Below the pieces are notes generated by a model. That model ran no database searches, had not been told where the DNA came from, and saw only the letters and a list, made by a program, of their open reading frames with translations. 64,000 nt of DNA from contig NW_004450664.1 of the NCBI RefSeq assembly GCF_000321225.1, positions 1,378,006 to 1,442,005 on the forward strand. Direction: 5' to 3'. Every line of letters starts with the position of its first letter. Position 1 is the first letter of the stretch. This document shows positions 10,560-21,736 of this stretch, in pieces. The position numbers and the translations under genes were made by a program. The stretch comes from Odobenus rosmarus divergens. Its lineage: Eukaryota; Chordata; Mammalia; Carnivora; Odobenidae.

Positions 10560-10935
10560 GGAGCAGGCTTCGCCCCTCAAGCCCTTTCCCACCTGGGACC
10601 TCTGCCCAGGCTGGTCCCTCTGCTGGTGATGCTCTTCCTCACTCTCTGAAGGTGAAGGAGGGTGGCCTTAGGTCTGAACCTGAAAGCCATCTCTTCCCAG
10701 AGGCCTGCCCGGCCACACCCTTCGATTACACCCCTTCTGTTTTCTGTCTTAGCCCTGTGCTCCTTTCCTTCCTGTGCTTATTACAACCTGCAATAATTTG
10801 GTTTCCTTGACTTGTTTTGCTTGTTTTTAGGTGTCCTCATGTAAGCTCCCCTGAGGGAAAGAACCATGACCGCCTTGGCTCTTCTTTGCCTCACACACAG
10901 TATCTGGTACAAAGTGGCTGCTTCTACATTTCTGT
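10560..10935 (+). mobile_element. L2
   Basis: Sense L2 3' region: ggtccctctgctggtgatgc, a diverged middle, ccttcctgtgcttattacaa, cctcatgtaagctcccctga and tatctggtacaaagtgg. It lies head to head with the reverse L2 at 9960-10480. Confidence 0.65.
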
Positions 10936-11052
10936 CCAGAGAGTGGGTGGTTGGGGTCGGAGGGGTGCCCAGAGGGAGTGGGCCCAGATGGAGGGACGGT
11001 GACGCAGTGGTAGCCGATGGTAGAGACCAGAGAGGAGAGGAGTGGATCTAAG

Positions 11053-11585
11053 CAGCGCTTCTCAAAACGTTTAAGTTCTGAGATGCTTTTCACTCTTCGT
11101 GATTGAGAACCTCAGTGACTTTTCTTTATGTGTGTGATAGCTATCAAGATTTGCCATATTAGAAATTAAAGTGGAGAAAACCTAAAAATCTTGATTAATT
11201 GATGTTGAATAAAAAATAATAAGCCCAATACATAGTAAGATAATTTTTTTATGAAAAAGAACTGTTTTCCCAAACAAAACAAAATCTAGTGAGACAAGTG
11301 ACATTGTTTTACATTTTCCCAAATTTTGTAAATGTCTGGCTTATTACAGTTGGACTCGTATCTGCTTTTGCACATAATCTGTTTCAGTATCTCATGCCAC
11401 GGAGCCTCTGGAAGGCTCTGCTGTACACTTGGGAGCCAGTTGGGAATGGAAAGGGCAAATAACGTCTTAGTGTGAAGGGTTTGGGGCAGTGGGCATCCCG
11501 AAAGGACTCGGGGGGAACTCCCCTCCCCTCACCCCCCCCGCCCCCCGTCCCTGCAAGGGACCCAGACAGCCTGTGAGAACTGCTG
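11053..11585. mobile_element. hAT-Charlie-type non-autonomous DNA transposon
   Basis: Terminal inverted repeats: cagcgcttctca at the left, and the complement of tgagaactgctg at the right. Internal landmarks such as tatgtgtgtgatagctatca, gccatattagaaattaaa and ggcaaataacgtcttagtg fit a mammalian MER/Charlie family of this length. Flanking 8-bp TSDs have decayed. Orientation is not assigned. Confidence 0.65.
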
Positions 11586-11629
11586 AGCAAGGAGATATTT
11601 AGGAGGCGATATTGACTGGACTTAGATAT

Positions 11630-11755
11630 GTGATTGTAATTACTGCTAATAATGACTGCGAGTTTATTATATGCCAGGCATATTTTAATCTTCACAACAA
11701 CTCTGTGTAGAAGGAACCCTTTTACACATGCGAAGTGTTGATGACTCGATGGTGT
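11630..11755 (-). mobile_element. MIR fragment
   Basis: Reverse MIR 3' half: gtttattatatgccaggcat, then ttaatcttcacaacaactct. Confidence 0.65.
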
Positions 11756-12499
11756 TAACCAATACAAATTCTGCACATGTGCCCGTGTCTACCTTTTTCA
11801 CAATGAAATTGGACATTTTTATTTTTGAGAAAGTGACCAAAATGGTTAAGGATGAATTTCCAGCTTTGGGATGGTAAGGCTAAGTCCAACTCCAAACAGT
11901 GAGCCTCAGACATAAAAGTACCCTCTGTTACCTTCCATGATTCAATTACTTTGGAAATCTGACTTTGATTTAAATGTATTTTTGAGCCATTTCATTTTTA
12001 AAAGCCCATTTGGGGATCTTAAAAAATTAATTAAATCTTTTGTCTTTGAGGCTTAATCTCTCCACTTCTGGCATATTCTCTATGGCTGTGAGAAAACTGC
12101 CAATCATTTCGGTAATTTGCACCTAAAATAAAGGTGCAGGAAAGTTGAAATTAGAAACAGCTAGAATAGCAGTTCCTTGTTTTTTTTTCTGTTAAGGTTT
12201 TGGACCAAATTTCACAGAACCCTCTTGGGTCTGCCCAGCTTCCTTTTCCAGGTGCTGGGTTCATTGCTTGCTTATTTTCACCAGGTAGCGTTCCGGGTTC
12301 CTCCAGCTGAATTTCCACCTCTCCTCTCCTGTCGATGCCTCACTGCTTTGCCTGTGCTCCTTTCCCCTGGTGATATTGACCCCACTTGGCATCTCCCTGG
12401 TCCACACCCACCCTGATTCTTACCCCGGAGCATGGTCATTTTTCCAGAGCATGTCCCCTTTGCTTGGTTGTTCCCCACCCCGGGGCTGCTCCAACACAG
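11756..12499. other. Unassigned sequence
   Basis: AT-rich left half and mixed right half. No repeat or exon recognised. Confidence 0.4.
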
Positions 12500-12725
12500 A
12501 CCCCATGTTGGGCACTGTGGCAAGCATTTTCCATGTATTCTGTCATCTCATGCTCACAAAAGCCCCATGGGGTTGGAGTTACCCATTTTGGGGTCAGAAA
12601 ATGAATTTGAGGGCGCTAAGTAACTTGTTAGCGGGGAGAACCACAGCCCACACAACTTGGGAGCAGAGAGGCATTCCCGGAGCCCACGTCTGTCCGATTC
12701 TGAAGCTTTGTATAAATCACTGAGC
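12500..12725 (-). mobile_element. MIR
   Basis: Reverse MIR, diverged: gtcatctcatgctcacaaaa, cattttggggtcagaaaatg, gctaagtaacttgttagc. Confidence 0.65.
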
Positions 12726-12734
12726 TCTTTCACC

Positions 12735-13000
12735 TCTCTGCCTTTTTAAATGCTGTGTCCTTTGCCTGCTTTTCTTAAGCTTCAAATGTCTTGTCCAAGG
12801 AAACTTCCCTTGACTCAGTCCCAGATGCCCCTCTCTGCTTGAGCCGCATCCTGCACACCTGCACACTAGCTTGATATGTGTTTGTTTTCTCCCCAGTAGA
12901 CTGTAGGCACCCTCGGGGTAAAGACTCTGCTTTGCCCCTGAGCCTCCGCCATCTATCTAATCCCTGGCAAACAATGGGTGCTTCCTATTAATAATTGATA
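12735..13000 (+). mobile_element. L2
   Basis: Sense L2 3' end: aaatgtcttgtccaaggaaa, cagtagactgtaggcaccct, cctggcaaacaatgggtgct. Confidence 0.7.
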
Positions 13001-13364
13001 CTTTTTTTTTTTGCTAAATTATTAACAAATGAATGAAGTCCATTTGTCAGCCCATGGACTAAAAATAGTGCTTACATGTTGTTGAAATTGTGCATGCACT
13101 TTCAAGGTAGGTCCTGGATTAGCAGAATGAGTGGGTTGACTGTTGTGTTTTCCACAGTTTTACTACATTGTTTCTTCTGGAAAATATGGTCCACATTTGG
13201 GGAATAGTCTTAGACCTAAGTTTTCGACCATCTCTGACAGTTTGTGGACTGCCCTTGAAGCTGACTACTTTTTATCATCTATTTAGAATTTACTTCAAGG
13301 ATAACTGAACGGCCACCTGTACGTTTTTGTCCTTCCTTCCTTCCTCATCCTGTTCTCCTTGTTA
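13001..13364. other. Unassigned sequence
   Basis: AT-rich. Nothing recognised. Confidence 0.35.
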
Positions 13365-13500
13365 AGGGCTTACTGCTTGCCAGCCCCTATCCTAGGTACG
13401 AGGGCCACAGGTGGGCAACAGCGTCCCGGAAATGAAAGGTCCAGTAGAACACAGACCAGTAGTTACAGCCGTGTGGTAAGAGGAGCGACAAGGTGTCAAA
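13365..13500 (-). mobile_element. L2 fragment
   Basis: Reverse L2: ggcttactgcttgccagccc, then tatcctaggtacgagggcca. Short. Confidence 0.5.
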
Positions 13501-14059
13501 GCTCAGAGGGGCAGACACTGGATTCTGCTCAGATTGTCTTGGAGAAGCTCCCAAGACGTACTTGTACTGAGTCTGGCTGAAGGTCCTGGTTTCTCAGATG
13601 CCTGGTAGCTACCACTGTCACTTTAACCTGAATGTGAATGTTTAGGGACACTTAGGGGTAGTAAATAGTTTACAGTAACAGGTACCTATAGAGGGGCCTA
13701 GGACGGCACAGGAAGAAAAATGTAGACTATTGCCCTGACGGTGTTGATCAGTTGTCCAGTCGGTCCTAAAATGGCAGCCACACACCTGTTTGCAACATCT
13801 TAAGAGAAAGAAGATAAAATCCATTCTGGTGGCTGTGTTGTGAACATCTCATCGCCTTGACTGTGCAGGATCAAGACGGTGTCCGCTTGTCCTTTGCTCC
13901 ACAGCTAAATGCATTCAATAAATTAATTAATGTTTCCAGTGATCAGTGTACTCCTGAGGGTCCCTCAGCTCCTCTGAGACAAAGCAGTTTGAAAAAGGGT
14001 TAAAAGAAATCATGTTGATTTTGACAAACCTTGACTCCTACTCTAAAGCCTAATCTAAA
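13501..14059. other. Unassigned sequence
   Basis: Mixed composition. No recognised repeat or exon. Confidence 0.35.
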
Positions 14060-14170
14060 GAAGAAATTTTCACTGGGTTCCAGAGCTCTGCTCCTGGAAG
14101 TCAGAGATGGACACACTCATTCCTGTATCCTCGGTGTGGCCTGGCACATGGGAAGTGCTCAGCAAGTTGG
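14060..14170 (+). mobile_element. L2 3' end fragment
   Basis: tcattcctgtatcctcggtg then cctggcacatgggaagtgct match the terminal part of sense L2. Confidence 0.55.
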
Positions 14171-14534
14171 TTATAAGACGGCTTTGATGCCTGATACCTG
14201 CATTCACTGGATTACATACGTAGTTGGAGGGATTTCATCTGGGGTGATATTCACTGCAAGGAAGGACCCTGACATGCCTGTTAATCTAGAAATATATTTG
14301 ATTGTCTGCTGGGCCCTGAGTGACCATGGTAGTGAGTATGTGCATAAGTGATGATCTCCAGCTATCTTGCATGTTTTGGCTGAAGCGCTGTAATTACTGT
14401 AACATCTGAGATGCTGGCATCAAGACCAATGCAGTCCATCCTTGGCTTGTCTCCTGAAAAAGGAGGGCCAAGTACTATGGTAGAAAAAGCACAAGACACA
14501 GACTTCGGAAATCTGGGTTTATATCTTTTCTGGA
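14171..14534. other. Unassigned sequence
   Basis: No recognised repeat or exon. Confidence 0.35.
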
Positions 14535-15525
14535 TATAGTTATCTATCGCTATAAAACAAATTATACCAAAACTTAGTAGCTTAAAACTACCGACAAAGA
14601 CTCTCCTTGACCCAACTTTAGGCTCCTCTGAGCTCTCTTCTCAATGAAGTCTCAATCTTGGCCCAGGAGAACTGCAAAATCTTGGCACTGACAGTTTTAT
14701 CCACCCCCTTGAGCTTCCAGAAACAAGCTAGTGATTGTTCAAGTCTCCTAGTGTGAGTGGTGGATAAAACTTGTTTGTGTCCCTGGCATGACCCAGCCCC
14801 TTCAGAGTTCCTGTCTGGGGGAGCTCACCCTGCCCAAAGAATTTTCTGTTTGAGATTCACCCAGACCCAACACCTGCCTTGCCTAACAGTTCTCATTAAA
14901 CAGCCCCCAACCTGCTCTGTGTAATTTTTCACTTCTCTGACTCTGCTCAGGGCCTCAGTGGTTTCTTCTCCCTTCCCTCTTTCTTTCCCTGAAATACCCA
15001 GTCTCTCTGCACAGATTGGAGCTGAGCCCTGTTTATGCTGACATCTCTCTCCCTGACTGCAGTAGTCTCTATAAAATCCATCTTGCTACCTTTAACAAAT
15101 GCCTGGCTCTGTTTCCCTCTGACATTGCAATAAACTCTTACTAACTCCTATAGTTTTGGAGGGCCAGGGATTCAGGAGAGCCTCAGCTGGGTAGTGCTGG
15201 CTCAAGGCTTCTCACGATGCAGACTGGGGCAGTACTCATCTGAAGGCTTGACTGGGGCTGCAGGGTCTTCCAAGGGGTGCTGGCTGATGGTGGGAGCCCT
15301 CAGCATTTACCATGTGAACCTCGCCAAAGGGCTGTTGTCTGAGTGTCCTTGTGACACGAGAGCAAGGTGGGAGCTGCACTGTCCTTTATGACCTACCCTG
15401 GAAGGTATACACATCCACTTCTGCAGTATTTCACAGGCCAGCCCTATTCACTGTGGGAGGGGACTCCAAGGCTGTGGATACCTGGATGTGGGAGTTACTG
15501 GGGGCCCACAGGGAGGCTGCCTGCC
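14535..15525 (-). mobile_element. MLT1-type MaLR LTR, split by a second LTR
   Basis: The left piece (14535-14598: tagttatctatcgctataaa, then aaaacttagtagcttaaaac) is the complement of the MaLR 3' end. The right piece (about 15141-15525) continues the same LTR: gagggccagggattcagg, catctgaaggcttgactggg, ctttatgacctaccctggaa and a gggaggctgcctgcc end. About 540 bp lies between. Confidence 0.65.
14599..15140 (+). mobile_element. Candidate ERV1-like solo LTR inside MLT1
   Basis: A block that interrupts MLT1. It carries a TATA-like tctataaaatcc near 15068-15079 and a poly(A) signal aataaa near 15130, about 50 bp apart as in an LTR promoter/R region. The stretch ggagctgagccctgtttatg recalls MER4-type ERV1 LTRs. 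The exact TG...CA ends and TSD were not fixed. No viral coding sequence is present. Confidence 0.45.
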
Positions 15526-15625
15526 ATGGCTCTGCTAGCAGTCTGTGTCATGACCTTGGGCAGGTCACCAGGGCTCTCTGGGCCAGAACAACGAGGGGAA
15601 GGCTATGCTTAATCTATGAGGCCCC
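15526..15625 (+). mobile_element. MIR fragment
   Basis: gctagcagtctgtgtcatga, then ccttgggcaggtcacc, the sense MIR core. Confidence 0.6.
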
Positions 15626-17540
15626 TCCTGGCCCTGACTTTATCTTTTATTAAATGAGAGAGTCAGTCAGTGAATGAAAGAGTTAATGTGCTTACAAAAG
15701 CATTTCTCACAGAGAGTCGCTCGTTTGCCAGGGTCTGGCCCAATTCCTAGAACTGGGTAGCTTGTTTTGTGGGGGAGGGGGAGGGGGGTCACAGCAGCTG
15801 TCTGGGTTTCCCATCGTCTCCCCTCTCACTTCCGAGGTCAGGGAGGTGGGAGGGGACATGAACAGGTGGCTCCTGACTAGGCTGGCTTGGATCAATCCTG
15901 ATACAAAGACACTAAGGATTTGGAAATGAACATGCAAGTGGGGGAAACTGGCAGGCTGCCCTTGGAAGGAGCTGCTCCTGGTTTTGCTCCTTTCAGGAGT
16001 TTTGCACCTGATTAATGATTCTGTTCAAGATGGATTAAGCTGCTGGAACTTTCTCCATTTAGCAATACCAGCTCTTCCCCCCCAACACTTCTTTTGGCTA
16101 ATCAAGTCCCCTACCCCTGACTTGTTCCTGGGGCAAACCATTGGTCCAGGATGAACTGGATGAATGGTACTTCATGGACTACTCCCTGAGGTAAAAGACT
16201 AGGGGCCGTTACAAGTCAGGGGGGCTCAGTTTCAAAGCCCACCTGGACCCTTGACTCAGATTCTCTTGATTCCCTCAGTTAAGTTTCACTCTCAACAAAT
16301 ATTGTCACTTTCAGAAGTTAGTTCCTGGTTCTATTCTGCCTTCCCCAGAATGGGCAGGAGGAAAATAGGGAGCAGGCACCCAAACCAGGAAGTTGAAAGG
16401 AGTGGCTGTTATTCAAGATGCAAATAAAGCCCCCTACCCAACATCCCTCCTCCTTCTGTCTTCTTCTCCCATTCCTTGTGTGAGACTCTGCGAGAGCACA
16501 GTCCAGTGCACAGTCTCAGACAAGGACTGTGAAGACCCAACGTCATGGCCCTGTGATGGACATTACAGCAATGGAGTTCAAGTTTCTTCCCTACTCCCCC
16601 CTTCCTGCAAGAGCACACTTTTAGTGCTGGTTGACCAGTCATCTGGTAAATCCCTCTTCCTGCAGACGGCTGTCAAGAGGATAGGACCTGTGTGACTGTG
16701 GGCGGTGAGGGGGCAACAAACAGATGAGGGGCTATGTTTGCAGCCTTCACTCGAGCCCTGCCCACCCCTTTTTCACGGACTGTCTCTGCCCTCCTCCATG
16801 CTGCTCTTTATTCAGCAGGGACCCAAGGATCCCCCTCCAGGGAAAGCGGATCGTCACGGGCTCAGGGTGCCAAGTACCCTGCAGCCAAGGAACTCGGCAC
16901 AATGCTCCTTTATGCCTCGCTGTGTGCTCTCCTTCCTGGCCCGGCTGCCCCGTGCGTGGTTTTCCTTAGTCTTTCTTCACTATTTCTTTTCCAGTTGACT
17001 TAGTTATTACAGTACATGGATGGTGGGGGAGGAAAGACCCTGGAGGCCGGGCCTGGCACCAGCATCTGAGCAGGAAGGGGGCTCCCTGGCCCTGCTGTGA
17101 CTTCACTGGGGGGTGGTGCATCACATGCCCACCAACAGGGCCCTGGACCCACCCACCTTCCAGAGGCAGGGCATGCCTCTTGATCATGGCTTCCCTGCTG
17201 GAGTTCTGGACCCCATCAGCCTAGGACATCTCTAGAGAGTGCTGAGTGTGGAGTCAGGGGGTGAGTGAGGCCCTCCTTGCTCTGCTCCAGACTAGGTGTA
17301 AAGTAGGTTGACACACTTAAAAAAGAAAACTGCACCAATTCAAGGCCAAGGATGGATGTTGAGGAGATCGGAGTCTCAGGGGACTTCCTATCTGTGGACA
17401 AAATCTCAGTGTATTGAGCTGTGCCTCTGTTGCCCTAACAGCCCCATTTAGCCTCGCCCTGAAGTCAGGCCAGTGGGGGCCCTGTTCCTGCTCACAGATC
17501 TGACTTCCTCCTTCAGTCACATTTCAGGGGATTACTAGAA
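15626..17540. other. Unassigned region, about 1.9 kb
   Basis: No repeat named with confidence. A G-rich G4-like run lies at 15771-15788. Overlapping short frames at 16393-17003 show no domain. Might hold decayed LTR sequence. Confidence 0.4.
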
Positions 17541-17562
17541 CTTCTTCTTCTTCTTCTTCTTT
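17541..17562. repeat. (TTC)n microsatellite
   Basis: Run of ttc units running into a T tract that merges with the tail of the adjacent reverse SINE. It probably grew from that tail. Confidence 0.85.
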
Positions 17563-17757
17563 TTTTTAAAGATTTTATTTTTATTTATTTGACAGAGAGA
17601 GAGATAGCGAGAGCAGGAACACAAGCAGGGGGAGTGGGAGAGGCAGAAGCAGGCTTCCAGTGGAGCAGGGAGCCCGAGGCGGGGCTCGATCCCAGGACCC
17701 GGGGATCATGACCTGAGCCCAAGGCAGACGCTTAACGACTGAGCCACCCAGGCACCT
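17563..17757 (-). mobile_element. Can-SINE, type B
   Basis: Full reverse copy with TSD ctagaacttct on both sides. First young SINE after an 8.2-kb interval without one. Confidence 0.95.
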
Positions 17758-17769
17758 CCTAGAACTTCT

Positions 17770-18597
17770 AAGACCTACACAACACAGCATTGACATTAAA
17801 TATCTCCTCTACATTTAAATAACTTTTTAAATAAAATTCTTCTAATTTGTAATCAGACAACTGGAGTTTCACTTTCAAGGTCACAGCCTTCCTGGGGAAA
17901 ATACAAAAGTTAATACGGAGAACAAAGTTCAGCCCGAGTCCTTGGCCACCTTGGTGTTCCCCAACATTTATGCCAACCTCAGACAAGTGAATACCTGCCG
18001 GTGTGTATTGCATGAGGACTAGGAGGAGATAACCAACTCATTACAGCTGACAAAATGTAAACGCGTGGAGAGTAACTGGGGGCAAATTTTCAGGTGTGAT
18101 ACTGTTCATGAAATCTGTCCCGAGTGTTGGACATACTAAATGCGATTGCAAGGGGACTCTGGTCTGGGTTAGGGGACAGACAGTCCCTGCTGAGATGCCC
18201 AGGCTGCTATAGGCAGGGGTGGTCCTGTGAGGTGCCTGCACCATACTACACATTAAAACACTCAAATACATCTCTACCAGGCATTAAATAGATGCTGCTC
18301 CCCCTCTCCCCCAGACTTCCCCCAAATCTGTCTACTCCAGCCCCCCTCTAGGCACCTCCTGGAGCTTCTTAAAATGCAGCTGCTAAAGGGTTAAGTCCGG
18401 CATAGCTGGCGGCCAGGACCCTGTTTCAGTGTTACAGCTAGTATCCCTTGTCAAACATTTCGAGTATTACCCCTGGCTATACGGATGACTATAATATGTG
18501 TTGGCAGAGATATCTGGAAGGAGCTTTGCTGTGGCAATGCTTGAAGGTCTGATTCACTGAATCTGAGAGTGAGTTCTGGTACATGGGCGGGGGGGGA
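17770..18597. other. Unassigned sequence
   Basis: Mixed composition, no recognised repeat. Holds one copy of a 25-bp motif (18449-18476) that recurs at 20375-20401. Confidence 0.35.
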
Positions 18598-19140
18598 GGG
18601 GGCCCATGGCATTAAACCCGTTCCTAGACATCGAAATTTGATTTATTAACATTGGCAAGAGTTACAGGCCATCTTGCCAACAAACTTTCCGAAATTGAAA
18701 TCACATGAAACTTTCCTAGTTCCTGCTAGTGCCACATACGCCCTTTCCTTTCTAAAGCAGCAAATTCACTTAAAAATAATTAAGAAAAGATTGATGGGAT
18801 TTTGGAATTGTAATGAAAAATATGATCTCATTAGTAAGTCATGAGTCAGGGCCAGGCACTCTGTCAGATGTATGCACTTCTGCATAATTAGAAGAAGCTG
18901 ATACAAGGGCAGCTAATAATGGCATGAATTAAAAAATTAAAATGGTTTCCCTTTATACTTTTTGGCTGTGCTGAGATTCTTCCTTTTGCAAAAATTCAGA
19001 AAGAGATCTCTTTCAAAAGAACCCTATCAAAGGGAACAGTTGGTGGAAAAGAAAATGGCAGTAGAGAGAATTAAAAACACTAACTAAAAGGCATCTTTGC
19101 ACCAAATCTGTCATCAAGTGTCATTTAGGTTACGGTCCAA
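18598..19140. promoter_or_regulatory. AT-rich repeat-free block, candidate conserved element
   Basis: About 540 bp with no repeat signature. It has clustered TAAT/ATTA cores (for example 18777-18790, 18886-18893, 18914-18940) and an AP-1-like atgagtcag at 18840-18848. This texture is common in conserved developmental enhancers; function is inference and conservation was not tested. Confidence 0.3.
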
Positions 19141-19334
19141 CATCAGAAATGCTCTCAGCCACTTATCTTCAAGAGGATAAATACACCCCTGAGGTGAGTG
19201 TATTTTGAAAAGAACCACTAGATTAATCATATAAACTCTATATACTCTGATTCGAACTATACAACACACAAAGCGATTCCCCTTCAGAAGAGATGTGTAA
19301 GCTCTGGGAAGGCCACAAGGAGCTGGGAGGGAGA

Positions 19335-19500
19335 CAACAGAATGACAGCCTCGTTTCTGCCACGTCCAACTGGGTGACCCTGGACCGACCAAGTCTAAGC
19401 CTTGATTGACTCATTGATAAAATGGGGCTGGAAGACCAGCCTATGCATTTGACTGTGAGATTCAAATGATACAATGTTTACAAAGCAGGCATTCATTCAA
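19335..19500 (+). mobile_element. MIR
   Basis: Sense MIR: aactgggtgaccctggacc, cattgataaaatggggctgg, agattcaaatgatacaatg. Confidence 0.7.
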
Positions 19501-19539
19501 AATTGTTTCTCTCTCCCTTTTCCTTAGGAACCTTACATA

Positions 19540-19707
19540 GGGGGCGCCTGGGGGGCTCAGTCAGTGAAGCGTCTGCCTTCGGCTCAGGTCAGGATCCCGG
19601 AGTCCTGGGATCGAGCCCAGCGTCAGGCTCCCTGCTCAGCGGGTAGTCTGCTTCTCCCTGTCCCTCTGCCCTTCCCCTCTGCTTGTGCTCTCTCTTTCAA
19701 ATAAATA
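19540..19707 (+). mobile_element. Can-SINE, first of a tandem pair
   Basis: Head ggggcgcctggggggctcag. The tail stops at caaataaata where the second copy begins. Outer TSD approximates gaaccttac/gaaccgtac. Confidence 0.93.
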
Positions 19708-19901
19708 GGGCGCCTGGGTGGCTCAGTTGGTTAAGCGACTGCCTTCGGCTCAGGTCATGATCCTGGAGTCCCGGGATCGAGTCCCGCATCGGGCTCCCCG
19801 CTCAGCGGGGAGTCTGCTTCTCCCTGTCCCTCTGCCCTTCCCCTCTGCTTGTGCTCTCTCTTTCAAATAAATAAATATAATCTTAAAAAAAAAAAAAAAG
19901 A
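19708..19901 (+). mobile_element. Can-SINE type A, second of a tandem pair
   Basis: Starts directly at the truncated tail of the preceding copy. Its 3' half from agtctgcttctccctgtcc to the tail is identical to the first copy, while the two heads differ at many positions. Confidence 0.93.
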
Positions 19902-20459
19902 AAAGAACCGTACGTCGTTGACATTTGAAAGTTAACAGTTTCCCTTTCTTAAGAGGTGGCTGAGTAGCCTCGAGGTGCAAGCTGCAGCAGAGGAGTAGAG
20001 CGAGGAAGGGATTTATAATCTTGTTGCAGGCGGGGTGAAAGGGATGGACAAGTGCACACGGCTTGCACACAAAGCAGAATTGGGTTGGATGCTGTGGAAG
20101 CTCAAAGACACTGGAAGCTGCTAAAAGAAAATGATTGTGTGAGGGTGTACGAGGAGCCGAGGCTCAGCTGGTATGCGCTACTGTGCCCGCGGTTAAAATA
20201 CTGATGTCCCTCTGCCCTGAGCCCCCCACACTCCCACACCTTGGCTCCCTCCCCTGCCTCCCCCATTCCAGCAACAAAGGGTCAATGTCCATCATGGCAG
20301 GGCCCTAGAGGCCCTCCTCCTCTACCTACGGCCAGAGTTTTGTTGTGATTGGATGGTGCCTATGATGTGGGCGTGGTCAAATATTTTCAGTATCACCCCT
20401 GCGTGTGCGAGGGATAAGGGACTTCATAAGCTTGCTGGTATATGAAGCGACAGTGACAA
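19902..20459. other. Unassigned sequence
   Basis: GC-moderate. Holds the second copy of the shared 25-bp motif (20375-20401). No exon recognised. Confidence 0.35.
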
Positions 20460-20790
20460 GAAGAATGAGATTTTGACCAGCAAATCAGAGAGAGGGCATC
20501 CCAGGCAGGAGGAACGGCATGAATGAAAATAGGGAAGAAACAAAATAAGGCACTGATGTGAAAAACAGGAAGTGCGAATTGGCAAGCTGGTAGGAGTCAA
20601 GATAAAAATGTTATCAGGATATTGTTGAAGGTCTTGACCTTTAAATGAGGAGATTTAACTTTATTTAGTTGGGAGGTGCTGAAGATTTTTGAGCAGGGAA
20701 GTGATGGAGTATTAACTTTGAAGAAATACTTAAGAAATGACACAAAGTCAGAAAAAACGGAAAAAACTCCGTAGCCAGGACAGAAGCACT
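20460..20790 (-). mobile_element. L2
   Basis: Reverse L2: gcatcccaggcaggaggaac, then gaagatttttgagcagggaa and gtgatggagtattaactttg, the complement of the L2 region upstream of its 3' end. Confidence 0.65.
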
Positions 20791-21536
20791 AGAGCCTGAA
20801 TCAGGATGTTCTTAATGGAAATAAGAGGAAAAAATGGGTGTAAGAGATAAGGAAGTCACTATCAACCAACTAAACATTCTTAAAAGTTCCTGAGAGAGAG
20901 GGCTCCAACTCCAGTGTCACTCTCCAGACATGATCCCAGAAGAGTTTGAACCCCGGGGAAGATAGTCCATGGTGCTTCACATCCCTGACTTCCTTACCAC
21001 CCAGAATGTGTATGCCTCCACTCAACTGTATTCTCCTTCTCCTACTGGTGAGGGCCCCCTATCCTCCACACATTTGCATTGTGACCCCTCCTCCCCTTCC
21101 ACAGTGCCTCTCAGTTAACCTTTACTGACCATCTCCCATGTGCCAGACAGTGTGGGGGGACTTCATGTACATAATCGGATGGAAAACCTTGTACCTCTTC
21201 GTTCAAAGGCTATCTCTAGAGCTGTGGTAGGTGGACGTGGTTTGTTCATGCAAACCCCACATATCAAGGACTTGAGATCAGTGTTCTCTTGGTTCTTAGT
21301 TACCCACCAGCATTTCCAAATCATTACACCTCTATCCTAGTATAAAACTCCACATTTTCTTTGCGGATTTGCCATTCGATAGTGTTAAACTTTTTACTCC
21401 TTCTCCTCCATGGTATCTACTCAAATCCTGACCATGCTTCCGTGTTCAGGGCAGGCTACTGCACAGGTTTATCTTCCATACTAATGTTCTGAGGGACTTC
21501 AGTGCCCATTTGGACAATCCATATAAAACCAGCCCA
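20791..21536. other. Unassigned sequence
   Basis: Mixed composition with C/T-rich stretches. No recognised repeat or exon. Confidence 0.35.
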
Positions 21537-21736
21537 GGGTGTCTGGGTGGCTCAGTTGGTTAAGCGACTAACTCTTGTTATCAGCTCAGGTCAGATTTCA
21601 GGGTTGTGAGATCGAGCCCTGCATTGGGCTCCGTGTTCAATGGGAGTCTGCTTCAGATTCTTTCCCTCTGCCCACCACTCCCCCCACCCACCCCCCACAC
21701 TCTCTCTTTCTCAAATAAATAAATCAATTAAAAAAA
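21537..21736 (+). mobile_element. Can-SINE, type C
   Basis: Older copy with cgactaactcttgttatcag and ttgtgagatcgagccctgc. Imperfect TSD aaaccagcccag/aaaccaacccag. Confidence 0.92.

Noticed and set aside
15194..15653. Overlapping frames as a possible exon cluster
   Set aside because: The sequence fits an antisense MLT1 LTR.
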